A stretch of 64,000 nt of DNA from Bathynomus jamesi (GCA_023014485.1 JAJOZX010006159.1:228297-292296), one strand, 5' to 3'. Positions 30,300-42,068 are shown, counted from the stretch's first letter. The notes: generated by a model from the sequence alone, not told the origin. Numbers and translations: made by a program.

Positions 30300-32404
30300 T
30301 GAAACATTTGATGAGCCAATCTCCGTAAAACGGAAACACATCAGAAGCAAACGCGGAAAAAGTCAAAACATAAATCTCTGAAGCGATTACACTTCTCTTC
30401 ACTTGCAAAAGCTTGTGATCATACAGGTATTTCAGATAGAGCAGCTGCCATAATTACAAGTTCTGTTTTGAATGACATTAAACAAAAACATCTGAGCCTG
30501 ATCCATCCCTGGTAATAGATCGCATCAACGTGATGAGCTTCAACAGGATGCTAGCGTAGGAAAAACAATTATGAGTATTTATTTTGATGGTCGCAAGGAT
30601 AAACCTATTGTCCAAGAACAGAAAGGTTCTAAATTTTATCGTAAAGTTGTGGAAGAGCATGTAACCTTGGTAGCAGAACCAGACCAAGTGTATCTAGGGC
30701 ACTTTACTTCTGAATCTGGGACATCTAAAAGTATATGTAAAGGACTATGCGATTTTTTGAATACACACAACGTTGATTCTTCAAATTTAGTTGCTAGGGA
30801 TGTGATGGAACTGCTGTAAACACAGGAGTGAAAGGTGGAGTCATTTGCTTATGGAAATGCATTTCAATAGACCTTTGCAATGGATTGTGTGTCAGTTACA
30901 TGCAAATGAGCTTCCTTTACGCCACCTCATGGAGAAATTGGATGGAAAACCACTGGACCTCGTGAATTTGTTGGCATCATTGGCCAGCAATTGCAGAAAT
31001 TTGAAACACTTCTGGTTGTTCATTTCGAAAAAATCAAAGTTGAAATTCCATCTATTGACAAAGACGACTTGAGCATGGATCAAAAATACAGTGGACCCCC
31101 GATTTGAGTATGTAATCCATTCCAGCATGGCGTACTCAATTCGAAATGTACTCAAATCGAACTTAATAACCTATGGGAATTAATTAATTCGTTCCAAAAC
31201 CCAAAAATTTCACCCCACCCCTACTTTTTCTATAGAAATTGGCCTACGAAATTAGTAATTCTATTAAAAATAGACAGAATAGAATACAAATACATACCGT
31301 ACAATATAGACAAAATAGAATAATCCTGTAGGAGTCTTGCTTGATGTGCTGGAAGTTCCAGATGAGGAATGGAGGGGAGGAATTATTGCTTGGAGGGAGA
31401 GCCTCCTTCCATGATGATGTCTGGTAACTCATCAGGGCTAGGCGTTCTTAGGCCCAGCCAATGACATGGAAGAGGTAGAGGGTTGGGGACTTGAGGGCTT
31501 GAAATAGACAAACTGAAACGCATTCTGCGTCGCCGGCTGGCGTACTCAAATCGAGTTTTCTACTCAAGTCGAGTCAATAGGAGCCTATGGATGAGCGTAC
31601 TCAAATCGATGCGTACTCAAATCGGGGGTCCACTGTAACATATTTGATATTTATCAAGCCATTTCAATTGGCGTGTGTAGTACTGACCTATCAAGATGAA
31701 ATCCTGGCAAGATGGTGCACTCTAGGTGGTTAACCACTGCAAATCGTATTCTGAGATTATACGTAGCTACACCTGAACCTTCTGATGATTTGAAATTTGG
31801 TTTCGTATGTTATGCACGTATATATCCCAATGTGGTTTACAATCAAACAATTTAACAAATGAATTGCATATGAAGCTCCTAATGTTTTCAAAACCATTCA
31901 GTATTCCTGAATGTTGAATGATTCTGTTCGAGCAGGTATTGAACCAGTGATCCAAAGAAATGCATTTTTCAGTCATCCAGAAAACATACTTTTGAGCATG
32001 ATACAAGATGAGTGTAGCCATGTAAGAGTACTTGGATGGAGAAGAACAAAGAAAGCTAGAGAACAATATCATGGAAAAAGTCTTAGACTCTTTAAAATCC
32101 CAAAGTTAAATTTCAAAGCCACAGACTACACAAACATGATTAATTGGCATGACATCACAGTAACTGAACTTCCAATGATGCATGATTGTGTTTCCGATGA
32201 TGAAATTGATACAATGATTACTAATAGAGAAGTGAAGGATTTCAACAAGATGCCATGCCATACTCAAGCTGTTGAATGAGTCATCAAGTTAGTTACAGAA
32301 GCATTGTCTGCTGTGTGGGGAGCAGGATCTAGAGACAGATATATTCGATTGAGAATGGTAACATGGAAAATGATGCCCTCATTTGAAACCAAATCTGAAT
32401 TTTG
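30300..32404 (+). pseudogene. hAT-like transposase, lineage 2 (copy H)
   Basis: A decayed gene read in several frames. First acidic motif IYFDGRKDKP near 30575; then GHFTSESGTSKSI. The second motif GCDGTAVNTG has its Asp codon at 30804; WIVCQLHANELPLRHL (CxxH) lies near 30885. It is interrupted by the MITE at 31089. It resumes with a diverged HSRWLTTANRI-like block near 31715, then RNAFFSHPENILLSMIQDE near 31960 and CHTQAVE followed by a TGA stop (32278-32280) and VIKLVTEAL. At that position other copies have Arg, so a CGA to TGA change is likely. The motif order matches copy F. Confidence 0.7.
31089..31635. mobile_element. MITE with pogo/Tigger-like ends, copy 1
   Basis: 547 bp. TIR CAGTGGACCCCCGATTTGAG, right end its complement, flanked by TA (31087-31088 and 31636-31637). 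The same family occurs at 38274-38839. It is noncoding and is inserted in the transposase of copy H. Confidence 0.9.
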
Positions 32405-32725
32405 AATATAATTAGATATTGACTAAAGTTTTCATTACATAAATCATGTCCATATGGTTGGGTGGTAGGGTTGGGCATGGGTGGAACTCAACATACAGCC
32501 ACCTCCTTATGGTAAGTTCTGGATCATTCAGGCTGTGTATACAAATTTACGTGACAGTCAGAATGAATGAAGAGCTGTATTATAGAACCAATTATTATCT
32601 GGAATAAAAAATCAATGCAAATAATATAAAAGCTATTTCCATTCATTGAAAAACTCAATATTTAAATCAGTTAAATTTCCTTATATCACTTGTCTGTAAA
32701 ATACCATTTTTTCAGAATAAATTCA

Positions 32726-33200
32726 TAAATTTAGGTAAACATTGGTACCTGGAGATGTATCCTTAGGAGGCTACAACTTTTATATGTGCTTACTATCAGG
32801 TCACAGCATATTTTGCGCACTATTACGAATCTTATTCAAAACTTACATAGAACTTTCCATTTATGCCTTTTACTGAATATTGCTTTTTTTTGCCATAAAT
32901 CTACAAATTTGGAGTAAGATTGGCACCTGAAGACATCAAGTTAAGGTGCTCTAACTTTAGAATGCACTTACTATAAGGTTTTGGTCTATTCTCCACACTA
33001 TTACAATCCATAATTCGTTACAAATAAATTTCCAGTTGTCTATTTTTTCTAAATATCACAATATTCATGAATATGGAGTGAGATTGGCACCTGAAGATAT
33101 TAATGTATGTAGGAGGCTAGAAATGTAATACACACTTTGTTTCAGGTCATAACACATTTTCTACACTATTACGAACCATGTTTCAAAAGCTTGTGAAAAC
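32726..33200 (+). repeat. About 170-bp imperfect tandem repeat, three units
   Basis: Three units share the words attggcacctgaagat, aggctctaactt-like text, ggtcataacacatttt and cacactattacgaatc. The attggtacct/attggcacct landmarks are at about 32741, 32919 and 33083. They lie in the 3' noncoding part of element J. Confidence 0.65.
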
Positions 33201-33537
33201 CCCCCAAAAACACTCCACCCTATTGGTGAGTACATAAAAATAATATTTACATGTGCATGTGTTCATAAGTAGGTAAGTCTATATGCATTTCATGTTATGT
33301 GTTGAATGGTGAGATTCAAGGGCTATACATACATGTGTAACCGTACTGAAGTATTTTGGTTATGGAAACCCAACTTTAACATCCTGGAGTCCAGTAAAAT
33401 GGGGGTCATCTGTACTTCACTTTAATGTTCCCCAGTACGTTAAAGTGGGGGTTTTCCATACTTCACTTTAGTGGAAATTTCACTTTAGCAACCACACACT
33501 CCCCCCAAAGTGTACGTTAATGTGAGGGTCTACTGTA

Positions 33538-33893
33538 GTGTAATCCCCAGATTTACGCAGTAGATGCATTCCTGAACCTTCTGCATAAACTGGGGGAACT
33601 ATAACAAAATTCAATGTGCTAAGTATAGGCCCCCCAACCCCAAGACACCCCAAAAATTAAATAAAATTAAATATAATAATAATAAATAATAATAATCTGC
33701 CAAAAAAAAAAAAATATTAAATAATTAGTAACACCATGTAATACTGTAAATAAAAATAACACTCAACATTAGGGTTCTCTTGGAACTGGCTTCTTAACCA
33801 CCAGTCTTTTTATTTATTTATAAAAAATTTAGTAATTTTTGGATTGTGTTAATCCAAAACCACGCAATTGGGGAGGTTGTTATATATATATAT
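33538..33893. other. No gene seen; degenerate TIR-like text and AT-rich filler
   Basis: The start (ccccagatttacgcagtag) looks like the end of another pogo-type MITE without a partner. An AT-rich stretch with an aataataat run and an A-run follows, then (TA)n up to copy C. Confidence 0.5.
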
Positions 33894-33901
33894 ATATATA
33901 T

Positions 33902-36631
33902 TAGGATGGTCCTCAAGCATAGGGGGGGATTTTCAAACGTATATTTCTCTTGCTCCCAGGGTCTCAATCTGTGAGGTTATGCATAAAAACACTGTGGTTA
34001 AAATGTCATTGAGAAATAATAATATTTACCCTGTGCTAAGAAGGTTGAAGTTATGCCCCTGTGTGGGCCATTGACACACCTTGCTGAGAGGGTCGGATTG
34101 TGTGTGGTGTTGCTCTCACCTTTGACAGATTAGTGTTTTTTTTTGGCTTGCCTTTAGAATTGGTATTAAACATTTCCAATGTATCTTCCCCAGGTGTTAT
34201 TTTGGTGAAATGGCCAGTACACGTTCAAAAGACTTCCTTGTGATGCCAGTCTCTGCACTCACGGGGAGCAAGCTGCCGTCCATCGGCAACATCCTCGGCC
34301 TGACTCTGCACAAGCTGAGCACGAAGGCGGCAACGACGACGAGGGAGGCTGTCACGGCCGTTGCTGATGAAGTGCTTATCTTGTGGACGAAAGCACGGAT
34401 ACCAACGACGAGATGAGACCACATCACTGAGAAGCTAGAGAAGTTGTATGGCGAATACAAGCTTCTCAAGAAGAACAAGAATCGACGCTCAGATGCCCAG
34501 ATTGCACGGGAAGCCTCCTTCCAGCAGATGTTCTGCAACCTCTTCAATGTCGCCCACGCTGACGCACTGAACATGATAAACATCGAGGAGGACAAGGCCT
34601 TCCTGATCGCCCAACGAGAACCCGGCCGCAGGGGCACTATGGGAGGAGCTGATGTGGTCCTGGCTCGCACAGAGCGCAATGTTGCGCAGCGGAGGGAGGC
34701 TGAACAACGCCGTCGGCGCCATGCGACTGAAGAAATGGCCACTACTTCTCAAACAGCAGAATTGGCCTCTTCCAGCTCAGCTCGAGCTCTTCACCCCCCA
34801 GCGACTCTCCCACCCGTGGCGCTGTCGGAGGTTGCAGCCCACCCAAGCGCAGTCGGCCGGCGAATATCATTTCACCGGCACTGGCGGCTAGCTTGGACCG
34901 CACGAAGCTGACTGACCGCGACGCCGTTTACGTGCTCGGTGAGACGGCTCCGTCCCTTGGCCACAACAATGATGAGTTGAACATCAACCGGTCATCCATA
35001 CAGCGCCAGAGGATGGCGCAACGCCAACAAGTTGCCGCTCAGCTCAAGGAGCCCTTCCATCGAGAAGCTGCGCTCGTTGTTCACTGGGATGGGAAGCTGA
35101 TGGCGGATCTGACGTCCAAGGAACAGGTTGATCGACTCCCGATCCTGGTTCTTGTGGCGGCGAGGTGCAGCTCCTCCAGGTCGCCAAGCTCGGTTCCGGT
35201 ACTAGTGCAAACTGTGCCAAAGCTGTGGTGGAAGCTCTGCGAGACTGGGGATTGGATGACAAAGTTGGTGCCCTCTCGTTCGACACTACGGCTTCAAACA
35301 CGGGAAAGAACACAGGTGCATGCGTGCTGATCGAGCAGGAACTTGGGAGAAGCCTCCTCTATCTGGCATGTCGTCACCATGTCCTGGAGCTTCTTGTCAG
35401 TGCGGTTTTCACGGAAGTCCTTGGACCGTCATTGGCACCCGAGGTTCAGCTCCTCAAGCGATTCAAGGCGCAATGGGAGTTTGTGAACCAAGAAGATTAC
35501 GACCACGTCATGAGTGATGCCAACGCTCGTCAAATCATCGAGGAGGATGCAGACTCCATCATCGAGTTCTGCAAGAAGGCCTTGCAGAAAGGTCACCCCC
35601 GGGATGATTATTTGGAGCTCTTGGAACTCACCATCATCTTCCTCGGCGGAGTGCCCCCCCGTGGGATTCGGTTCCGAGCGCCCGGTGCGATGCACCAGGC
35701 CCGCTGGATGTCGAAGGTGTTGTACGCCCTGAAGGTATGGATGTTCCGGCGGCAGTTACGGCTCACAGCCAAGGAAAAGGCAGAAGTTCAGCGCCTGAGC
35801 GTGTTCGCCATGAAGTTCTACACAAAGGCATGGACGGAGGCCCCGAACGCGGCGAAGGCCCCCCTGAGAGATCTCTGGCTCCTCCAGGCTCTGGAAAAAT
35901 ACGAAGACAAGGTGGCGGCGAAAGCAGCCAAGTCGAGATTCGCCAACCACCTGTGGTACTTGTCCGAGGAGTTGGTGGCCCTGGCTCTCTTCGACGACGA
36001 TGTTCCTCCGGAAACGAAGGCGGCGATGACTGCTGCGATGTTGGAGGAGCCAACGGAGGAGGACGACCCGCCCAAGAGAGCGTCGGTCCTGGCGTGCTCC
36101 CTGTCATTAGAGACATTCGTGACGGGGAGGACTCGCCAGTTCTTCGACCGACTCCAATTGCGACGTGGATTCTGGAACAGGATGTGTCGAAATGGCCGGA
36201 CAGCGAGCAATTCCAAGCGGCTGCCGAGGTGGTCCGGAACCTGTCCGTGACCAACGACCATGCCGAGCGGGCCGTGGCGTTGGCACAAGAATACAACAGG
36301 CACCACACGAAGGAGGACCAGCTGCAGTACATGCTCCTGGGTGTTGCAGAGCACTGGAAGAAATTCCCGGACGCTCAGAAGGCCATGCTGCGAACCGGGC
36401 GACAATGAGTGGCGTCAGCACCCATGAGACCCCCGCCCCTGAGCGGCTAATACCCTTAAATGGGGGGGACCCGGAGGCTGGTATACCCTATAAACTTCAA
36501 CCTTCATGAGCACAGGGTAAATATTATTATTTCTCAATGAAATTTTAACCACAGTGTTTTTATGGGTAACCTCACAGATTGAGGCCCTGGGAGCTGAATA
36601 ATTCCAACTTTCGATTTTGAGGAACACCCAT
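33902..36631 (+). mobile_element. hAT-like transposon copy C (lineage 1)
   Basis: Left end TAGGATGGTCCTCAA; right end inward ATGGGTGTTCCTCAA. Both are continued by about 150 bp of inverted repeat (gaggttatgcataaaaacac and its complement near 36560). Flanks are ATATATAT on both sides, which fits an 8-bp duplication but is uninformative in (TA)n. Length 2730 bp, GC-rich interior. Confidence 0.8.
34210..36408 (+). pseudogene. hAT-like transposase, lineage 1 (copy C)
   Basis: ATG 34210 follows a cttccccag splice acceptor (34192-34193). Blocks: LTGSKLPSIGNILGL, then LWTKARIPTTR before an in-frame TGA at 34414. LKKNKNRRSDAQ follows, then a basic helix near 34680. After a shift, ALVVHWDGKLMADL near 35080. 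After another shift the frame 35165-36250 is open and holds LSFDTTASNTG near 35280, ACRHHVLELL near 35370, HPRDDYLELL, PGAMHQARWMSKVLYALK near 35690 and ANHLWYLSEELVALALF near 35945. The last part, in another frame, has NDHAERAVALAQEYN near 36260 and ends at TGA 36406-36408. All D, D, CxxH and E blocks are kept despite one nonsense and at least three frameshift changes. Confidence 0.75.
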
Positions 36632-36640
36632 ATATATATA

Positions 36641-37398
36641 CAGGGTGGGCCGTAAGTTTCCATACATAGGAAAAATTAAACGTTTGTTTTTATGTTTCAG
36701 ATACCCTAAGAATATGCGTTTGACGTAAGATCTTGTTTACTGATGAAGCAAATTTTTACGTCAATGGAGAGGTTAATCGGCAAAACATACGTTATTGGAG
36801 TAATGCTAACCCTAACTGGCTGAGTCCGACGAAGATGCAAGGTGCCGGTAAAGTGATGGTATGGGCCGGGATATGGGGTGACAGAATTATTGGACCAATT
36901 TTTGTCAGTGGAAATCTTAATGCCAAAAGGTATCTTAACATGTTGCAAGAAGAGATTTTCCCATCCCTGCTAAATGAGGAAGGTAACTTCCCAGTTTACT
37001 TCCAGCAAGATGGAGCTCCACCTCATTATGGTCTTCACGTGCGTCAGTATTTGGATCAGCAGTTTCCGGATGCTTGGATTGGTCAGCGTGGTCCTGTGGA
37101 GTGGCCTCCCAGATCCCCAGATCTCACCCCCCTTGATTTCTATCTTTGGGGGCACTTGAAGGCCATGGTGTATCAGGAAAAGATACGAGACATAAATCAT
37201 CTAAAGGAACGTATCACCAACGCCATTACAAGCATAACGTCAACTGTGCTAATGCGTGTTCATCAACAGTGGGGAACATGTATTGAAATGTGTTTTCAAA
37301 ACAATGGCAACCATGTAGAGCATATTATATAAATAAAAATGGTTGTCCATAACAAAATGTTTATTTTTCCTATGTATGGAAACTTACAGCCCACCCTG
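36641..37398 (+). mobile_element. Mariner-class element, internally deleted
   Basis: TIR CAGGGTGGGCCGTAAGTTTC (left) and its near complement at the right end, TA on both sides, set in (TA)n tracts. 758 bp. It carries only the catalytic part of a transposase. Confidence 0.9.
36733..37332 (+). pseudogene. IS630/Tc1/mariner-class transposase catalytic domain
   Basis: The 200-codon open frame contains [11 protein letters not shown] (first Asp), [31 protein letters not shown] (second Asp), [17 protein letters not shown] (third Asp) and a C-terminal tail. This is the same family as 10433-11325 and 38226-42462. There is no ATG at the start, and the N-terminal helix-turn-helix half is deleted. The catalytic triad itself is undamaged, with no stop inside the domain, so the deletion is probably recent or the family is active elsewhere. 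Confidence 0.85.
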
Positions 37399-37525
37399 TA
37401 TATATATATATATATATATATAGTCATGCGGGTTGCTTCTACAAAGCTTCAATTTAATATTTAGGAGAAATCCAATGACAAGGAGGAATGTAAATGCCAT
37501 GAAAAGTCTTCTTTAATGCGCAACA

Positions 37526-37550
37526 TTTCGAGCAATACGCTCATCATCAG
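37526..37550 (-). ncRNA. Hammerhead-ribozyme-like core, left arm
   Basis: On the minus strand, CTGATGA, a GAGC/GCTC stem with a short loop, then GAAA: the two conserved core boxes with stem II between. Stems I and III and the cleavage triplet are not convincing by eye. Confidence 0.35.
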
Positions 37551-38108
37551 GCTAGATAATAACAATATGAAATTAGAATCAATAAATAAATGTGAACAAG
37601 ACAAAATAATTTCTATAAAACCTATTCATTAAAAGCAAATTTTAAAAAGACTAAAAGAAGAGGGTTAAATTCAGTTATAAAAATTTACATATAAAATTAC
37701 AAGAAATTTAAAAAGCTATTTTTAAATTACATATAGTAAATTTGAAATTAGTACTGGAATAATTAACACTAATACAATGGAATAATTAACACTACGAACC
37801 TTTCAATGTTTTGTTTTGTTTTAAATTACTCGTGCCTTGGAACCAGCATTGAAAGGTTCGTAGTGTTAATTATTCCATTGTATTAGTGTTAATTATTCCA
37901 GTGTACTAATTTCAAATTTACTATATGTAATTTAAAAATAGCTTTTTAAATTTCTTGTAATTTTATATGTAAATTTTTATAACTTTGAATTTAACCCTCT
38001 TCTTTTAGTCTTTTTAAAATTTGCTTTTAATGAATAGGTTTTATAGAAATTATTTTGTCTTGTTCACATTTATTTATTGATTCTAATTTCATATTGTTAT
38101 TATCTAGC

Positions 38109-38134
38109 CTGATGATGAGCGTATTGCTCGAAAC
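38109..38134 (+). ncRNA. Hammerhead-ribozyme-like core, right arm
   Basis: CTGATGA (38109-38115), a GAGC/GCTC stem, then GAAAC (38130-38134). Hammerhead motifs are known in Penelope-like element terminal repeats. Complete folding was not shown here. Confidence 0.4.
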
Positions 38135-38273
38135 GTTGCGCATTAAAGAAGACTTTTCATAACATTTACATTCCTCCTTGTCATTGGATTTCTCCTAAAT
38201 ATTATATATATATATATATATATATCATGTGGGACACACTTTCAGGACCTGAAAACAATGAAAAAAGTATATA

Positions 38274-38839
38274 CAGTGGACCCCCGATTTGAGTACGTAA
38301 TCCGCTCCAGCATGGCGTACTCAATTCGAAATGTACTCAAATCGAACTTAATAACCTATGGGAATTAATTAATTCGTTCCAAAACCCAAAAATTTCACCC
38401 CACCCCTACTTTTTCTATAGAAATTGGCCTACGAAATTTAGTAATTGTATTAAAAATGGACAGAATAGAATACAAAATACATACCGTACAATATAGACAA
38501 AATAGAATAATCCTGTAGGAGTCTTGCTTGATGTGCTGGAAGTTCCAGATGAGGAATGGAGGGGAGGAATTATTGCTTGGAGGGAGAGCCTCCTTCCATG
38601 ATGATGTCTGGTAACTCATCAGGGCTAGGTGTTCTTAGGCCCACAGCCAATGACGTGGAAGAGGTAGAGGGTTGGGGACTTGAGGGCTTGAAATAGACAA
38701 ACTGAAACGCGTTCGGCGTCGCTGGCTGGCATACTCAAATCGAGTTTTCTACTCAAGTCGAGTCAATAGGAGCCTATGGACGAGCGTACTCAAATCGAAA
38801 ATACTCAAATCGATGCGTACTCAAATCAGGCGTCCACTG
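38274..38839. mobile_element. MITE with pogo/Tigger-like ends, copy 2
   Basis: 566 bp; same family as 31089-31635, beginning CAGTGGACCCCCGATTTGAG and ending cgtccactg. TA on both sides. The uninterrupted right TIR of element K reads straight through the matching TA, which confirms the insertion point. Confidence 0.9.
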
Positions 38840-38919
38840 TATAAACATATGCCCAAAATCACTTTGTTTCCGAGTTACAGCCCATTGTGTGTTCCAGCAA
38901 GTATCCACCTTACCTTTAA

Positions 38920-40050
38920 AGGAAGTGCTCAAAATGACTGCCTTGCAATTGAATACACACCTGAACACGCCTCATAAACTGCCTGACACATTCAAACATT
39001 TCGGGTATTGCTTGAATTTTCTGGCATCCTTGTTCTACACAGTGGTGAAGCATTTCAATGTTGTCGATGGGTGTCAAGTAAATGAGATTTCAGATGACCC
39101 CACAGGTAAAAATCAAGTGGATTCAGGTCTGGGGAGCGAGCAGGCCACACAGCGGGTCCTCCACAGCCTATCAATTTATCAGGGAAATGGTCATCCAAAT
39201 AGTCTCTGGCTACTCAACTAAAATGAGGCAGAGCGCCATCATGCATAAACCACATACGATGTCAGACACCAAGAGGAACTTCATCTAGTAAATCACTTAA
39301 ATCATTCCTTAAAAAATTTGAATACGATTCTCCTGTTAATCTTCCAGACAAAACAAAAGGACCAATTAAGTTGTTGGGAATAAGTCCTGCCCATACAACA
39401 TTGATACAAAATTGTTGTTGGTGCCTTGACTGGATGATGGCATGCGGATTCTCTTCAGCCCAGTGATGAGTGTTGTGAAAATTTATCACGCCATTTCTTG
39501 TGAAGGCAACCTCATCAGAAAACAACATGGAGGATAGAAAAAGAGGATCGTGAGCACTGTTGAAGGAAGTACAAAAAGCCTCTTGTGGTGGAAAATCAAC
39601 TTCATTAAGGGCTTGTACTCTGAATGTGATATGGGGTAAAGCTGTTGTTCCCATAAAATTCTCCATACAGTTATGTATCTTACACCCTCTGCTGCTGCTA
39701 TCCTTTGGGTGCTGACACCAGATGTTCCTCCACATGATTCAGGACCCACTCCTCCAACTCAACAGTTCTGGTGCTGATTGGTCTACCACCATCTGAAACT
39801 CGCTTGAGTGATCCTGTACCTATCACCAAGACACTTGTTTATTCTTTGAAAGGTCTTCTTATCTGGCAGACAGCGATTCAGAAACCTTTCCACATACAGA
39901 CATCTTGCTGTGGCTGCATTACACTCGGCAAATGCACATTATCACTGAATAGCACAAAAACTTTTAAGTTTTTTTTTTCACTGGACTGCATTTATTCATG
40001 GTAAGAAGTTATGAATATGAACAGTGAAACACCGCGATGCACCTCTGATT
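38920..40050 (-). pseudogene. IS630/Tc1/mariner-class transposase of element K
   Basis: Read on the minus strand. N-terminal part near 39770: SLKRVSDGGRPISTRTVELEE, followed by APKGIAAAEGVRYITVWRIL (HTH region). Then ALNEVDFPPQEAFC, MLFSDEVAFTRNGVINFHNTHHWAEENPHAI (first catalytic Asp near 39525), WAGLIPNNLIGPFVLSGRL and LSDLLDEVPLGV at the end of the open part (39262). The second and third Asp motifs fall in a segment that is deleted or unreadable; the tail ending SHFEHFL lies near 38930. It is related to the elements at 10433, 36641 and 62509. Confidence 0.75.
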
Positions 40051-41235
40051 GATGGCACTACACTCAATGATATTGAAACATGTCATAGAGTGTACGAAAC
40101 ATTACAATCGCAAGGCCATACATGAAATAAGTCTCATACACACACAAACAATGTTGGCAAGCAGTGTTTGTGAACAGTTTGTGGAAAGAATTGCTGGAAC
40201 ACAAAATGGGCTATAACTTGGAAACAAAGCAATTTCAGGCATATGTTTATACGAGGGTACTTCAATAAGTATCCATACTTTTTATTTTAGTGATAACATA
40301 GTATATATAATATATACTCGTAATAACAAGCCAAACTGAGATCTATAGGCTTATTTAGGTTAGCAACAGTATAGGCTTATTTAGGCTACTCATTGCTGTC
40401 ATATATCTTATGAGTAGTGAGCATGGCTGCGCCACTTTCAATTTGTACTCAGGAAGAACAGAGATCTGTGGTTCATTTTTTGTGGGTAGAAAGTATGAAA
40501 GGAGCCAAAATTCACATGTGTTTATGTTCTCAGTATGGGAATAATGCGTTACCACAGCGAAGTGTGTACAAGTGGATTCAAATGTTCAAGGAAGGTCAGA
40601 CATGTGTGACAGATGCTCAGCGCTCAGGACAACCATCAACATCAACCAGTGGTGACAAGCAGGAAGAAGCCAGAGCCACAATTTTCAATGACAGAAGATT
40701 AACAATAAAAGGAATTGCATCTTGATTAGACATCAGTTAAGGGTCAGCCTATTCAATAGTTCATGACATTCTTGGCTTTCACAAGGTTTGTGCAAGATGG
40801 GTGCCCAAACAGTTGACAGAAGAGCACAAGCGTAATCGTATGGACGTCTACTCTCGTCTTTTGGCGCGGTATCATAATGAAGGTGAAAACTTTTTGGAGC
40901 GCATCATCACTGGAGATGAAACCTGGATACATCACTATGAACCAGAAAGCAAACAACAGAACATGCAATGGAAGCATCCAACATCTCACGTTGCAAGGAA
41001 GTTCAAAGCGCAGCCATCAGTAGGTAAAGTTATGCTAACACTGTTTTGGGATACATGGGGCCCTATCCTTGAACATTCTCTCAAGCGTGGAACTACAGTA
41101 ACAAGTGTATCATATTCTGACATGCTTCAGAATGAGTTAAAGCAAGCAATTCACACAAAATGGAGAGGGAGATTATTAGGTGTTATTCTGTTACACGACA
41201 ATGCGCACCCTCATACCGCTGCACAGACTAGAAAA

Positions 41236-42068
41236 CAGGGCTGTGGAGTCGGCACATAAAAAACCGACTCCGACTCCTCAATTTTTTGTCTATCCGACTC
41301 CGAAGGTATATTAATTCTAAATCTGCTATGATGATAATTACACAAGAGGCATTTCATCACCACCACGTGAAGCATCATCATCTGTGGTCATTGTACGGTA
41401 ACTTTGTCTGTAGTAAAGAATCTTGTAAGTGGTGCTTGTCGTTCAGTAGATTTCTGATCTTTTGTTAACTTTGAAGTAGTTGGAAGGTTTTTATTACTAT
41501 CTTTCTCAATGACAACTTCTAAAATTTTGGGATGGAAACACTGCAAATGTCTTTTCAAATTTGATGCTCTGGTTGGTGCATTTTTATCAGAGCCAGTAAA
41601 ACCACTGATTTTTGCTTCACATAATTTTTCATCATCATCATCATCTATCATACACTGACACACGAAATGTTTCCCATCTGTGGTTATTGTAAAATATTAA
41701 AAAACTGCAGACTTTGTTGGAAGTGTCTTTGCCATTGTGAAAGGGGTTTTAGACTTGAAAGTTAAAAACTTATGAAATTTAGAAAGAACTCGAAATTAAA
41801 TAAGCATTAAAAATAAAAAATATTATCTGAAAAGAAAAAATGAATTAATGGCATTAGTGTCTGAAATGGAAAACATTGTGTTTATTATTTAAGTGGTTTA
41901 ACCACCATAGCTGCCAGTGATATCACACACAAAAACATATTTTATTAAAATTTATATTGAGGTCGTCGGAGTCGGAGTCGGAACATTTTTACCGACTCCG
42001 ACTCCACCAAAATTGCTTCCGACTCCGACTCCACCAAAATTGCTTCCGACTCCGACTCCACAGCCCTG
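41236..42068 (-). mobile_element. Short hAT-type element with BED finger
   Basis: Termini are CAGGGCTGTGGAGTCGG in inverted copy, with the exact 8-bp duplication CTAGAAAA (41228-41235 and 42069-42076). Subterminal ccgactccgactcc words are repeated, three tandem times at the right end (about 41985-42060). 833 bp, so it cannot code a full transposase. Confidence 0.92.
41388..41663 (-). pseudogene. BED-type zinc finger fragment of hAT transposase
   Basis: About 91 codons. FVCQCMIDDDDD (partly upstream of the first start codon), then TRASNLKRHLQCFHPK match the second half of a BED finger (T-x-NL-x-RHL-x3-H). It ends near ERQAPLTRFF, a Q-x2-L-x2-FF pattern like a PCNA-binding box. There is no catalytic domain. 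Such leftovers are common in nonautonomous hATs. Confidence 0.65.

Larger units (their letters stand above)
29766..32460 (+). mobile_element. hAT-like transposon copy H (lineage 2), right end lost
   Basis: The left end TAGGGTGGAGCAATTT at 29766 fits the terminus of copies F and G. The interior codes a lineage-2 transposase on the plus strand. No matching inverted terminus or 8-bp duplication was found near 32400-32500, so the right boundary is approximate. It lies in the 3' part of the Tigger-like element and holds a MITE at 31089-31635. Confidence 0.55.
14233..33535 (+). mobile_element. pogo/Tigger-like transposon J, heavily interrupted
   Basis: The right end, read inward, is CAGTAGACCCTCACATTAACG and is followed outside by TA (33536-33537). 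The left end, CAGAAATCCCCGCATTAATG at 14233, is a weaker match. Both subterminal zones contain repeated acttcactttagc / gctaaagtgaa words, also seen at 24888-24930 beyond the Gypsy insert. The Tigger transposase lies inside. The element is expanded by the Gypsy element (14374-24883), a hAT (25554-28041) and copy H (from 29766). The left boundary is the least certain part. Confidence 0.45.
37456..38203. mobile_element. Penelope-type terminal repeat as snap-back palindrome
   Basis: Inverted arms 37456-37808 and 37848-38203 of about 355 bp, with a 39-base spacer. Only a few differences separate them (for example gaaac versus gaaat). Each arm holds cctgatgatgagcg and gctcgaaa, as in terminal repeats of Penelope-like elements. 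Both sides are (TA)n. No protein-coding part remains. Confidence 0.75.

Noticed and set aside
30002..30319. Hydrophobic minus-strand frame that looks like a membrane protein
   Set aside because: It lies opposite the plus-strand copy H transposase region and has no homologous pattern; AT-rich sequence readily gives hydrophobic frames.
35737..36408. Overlapping long frames on both strands around copy C
   Set aside because: GC-rich sequence keeps several frames open. Only the frames with conserved HLWYL and NDHAER blocks match copies A, B and D.
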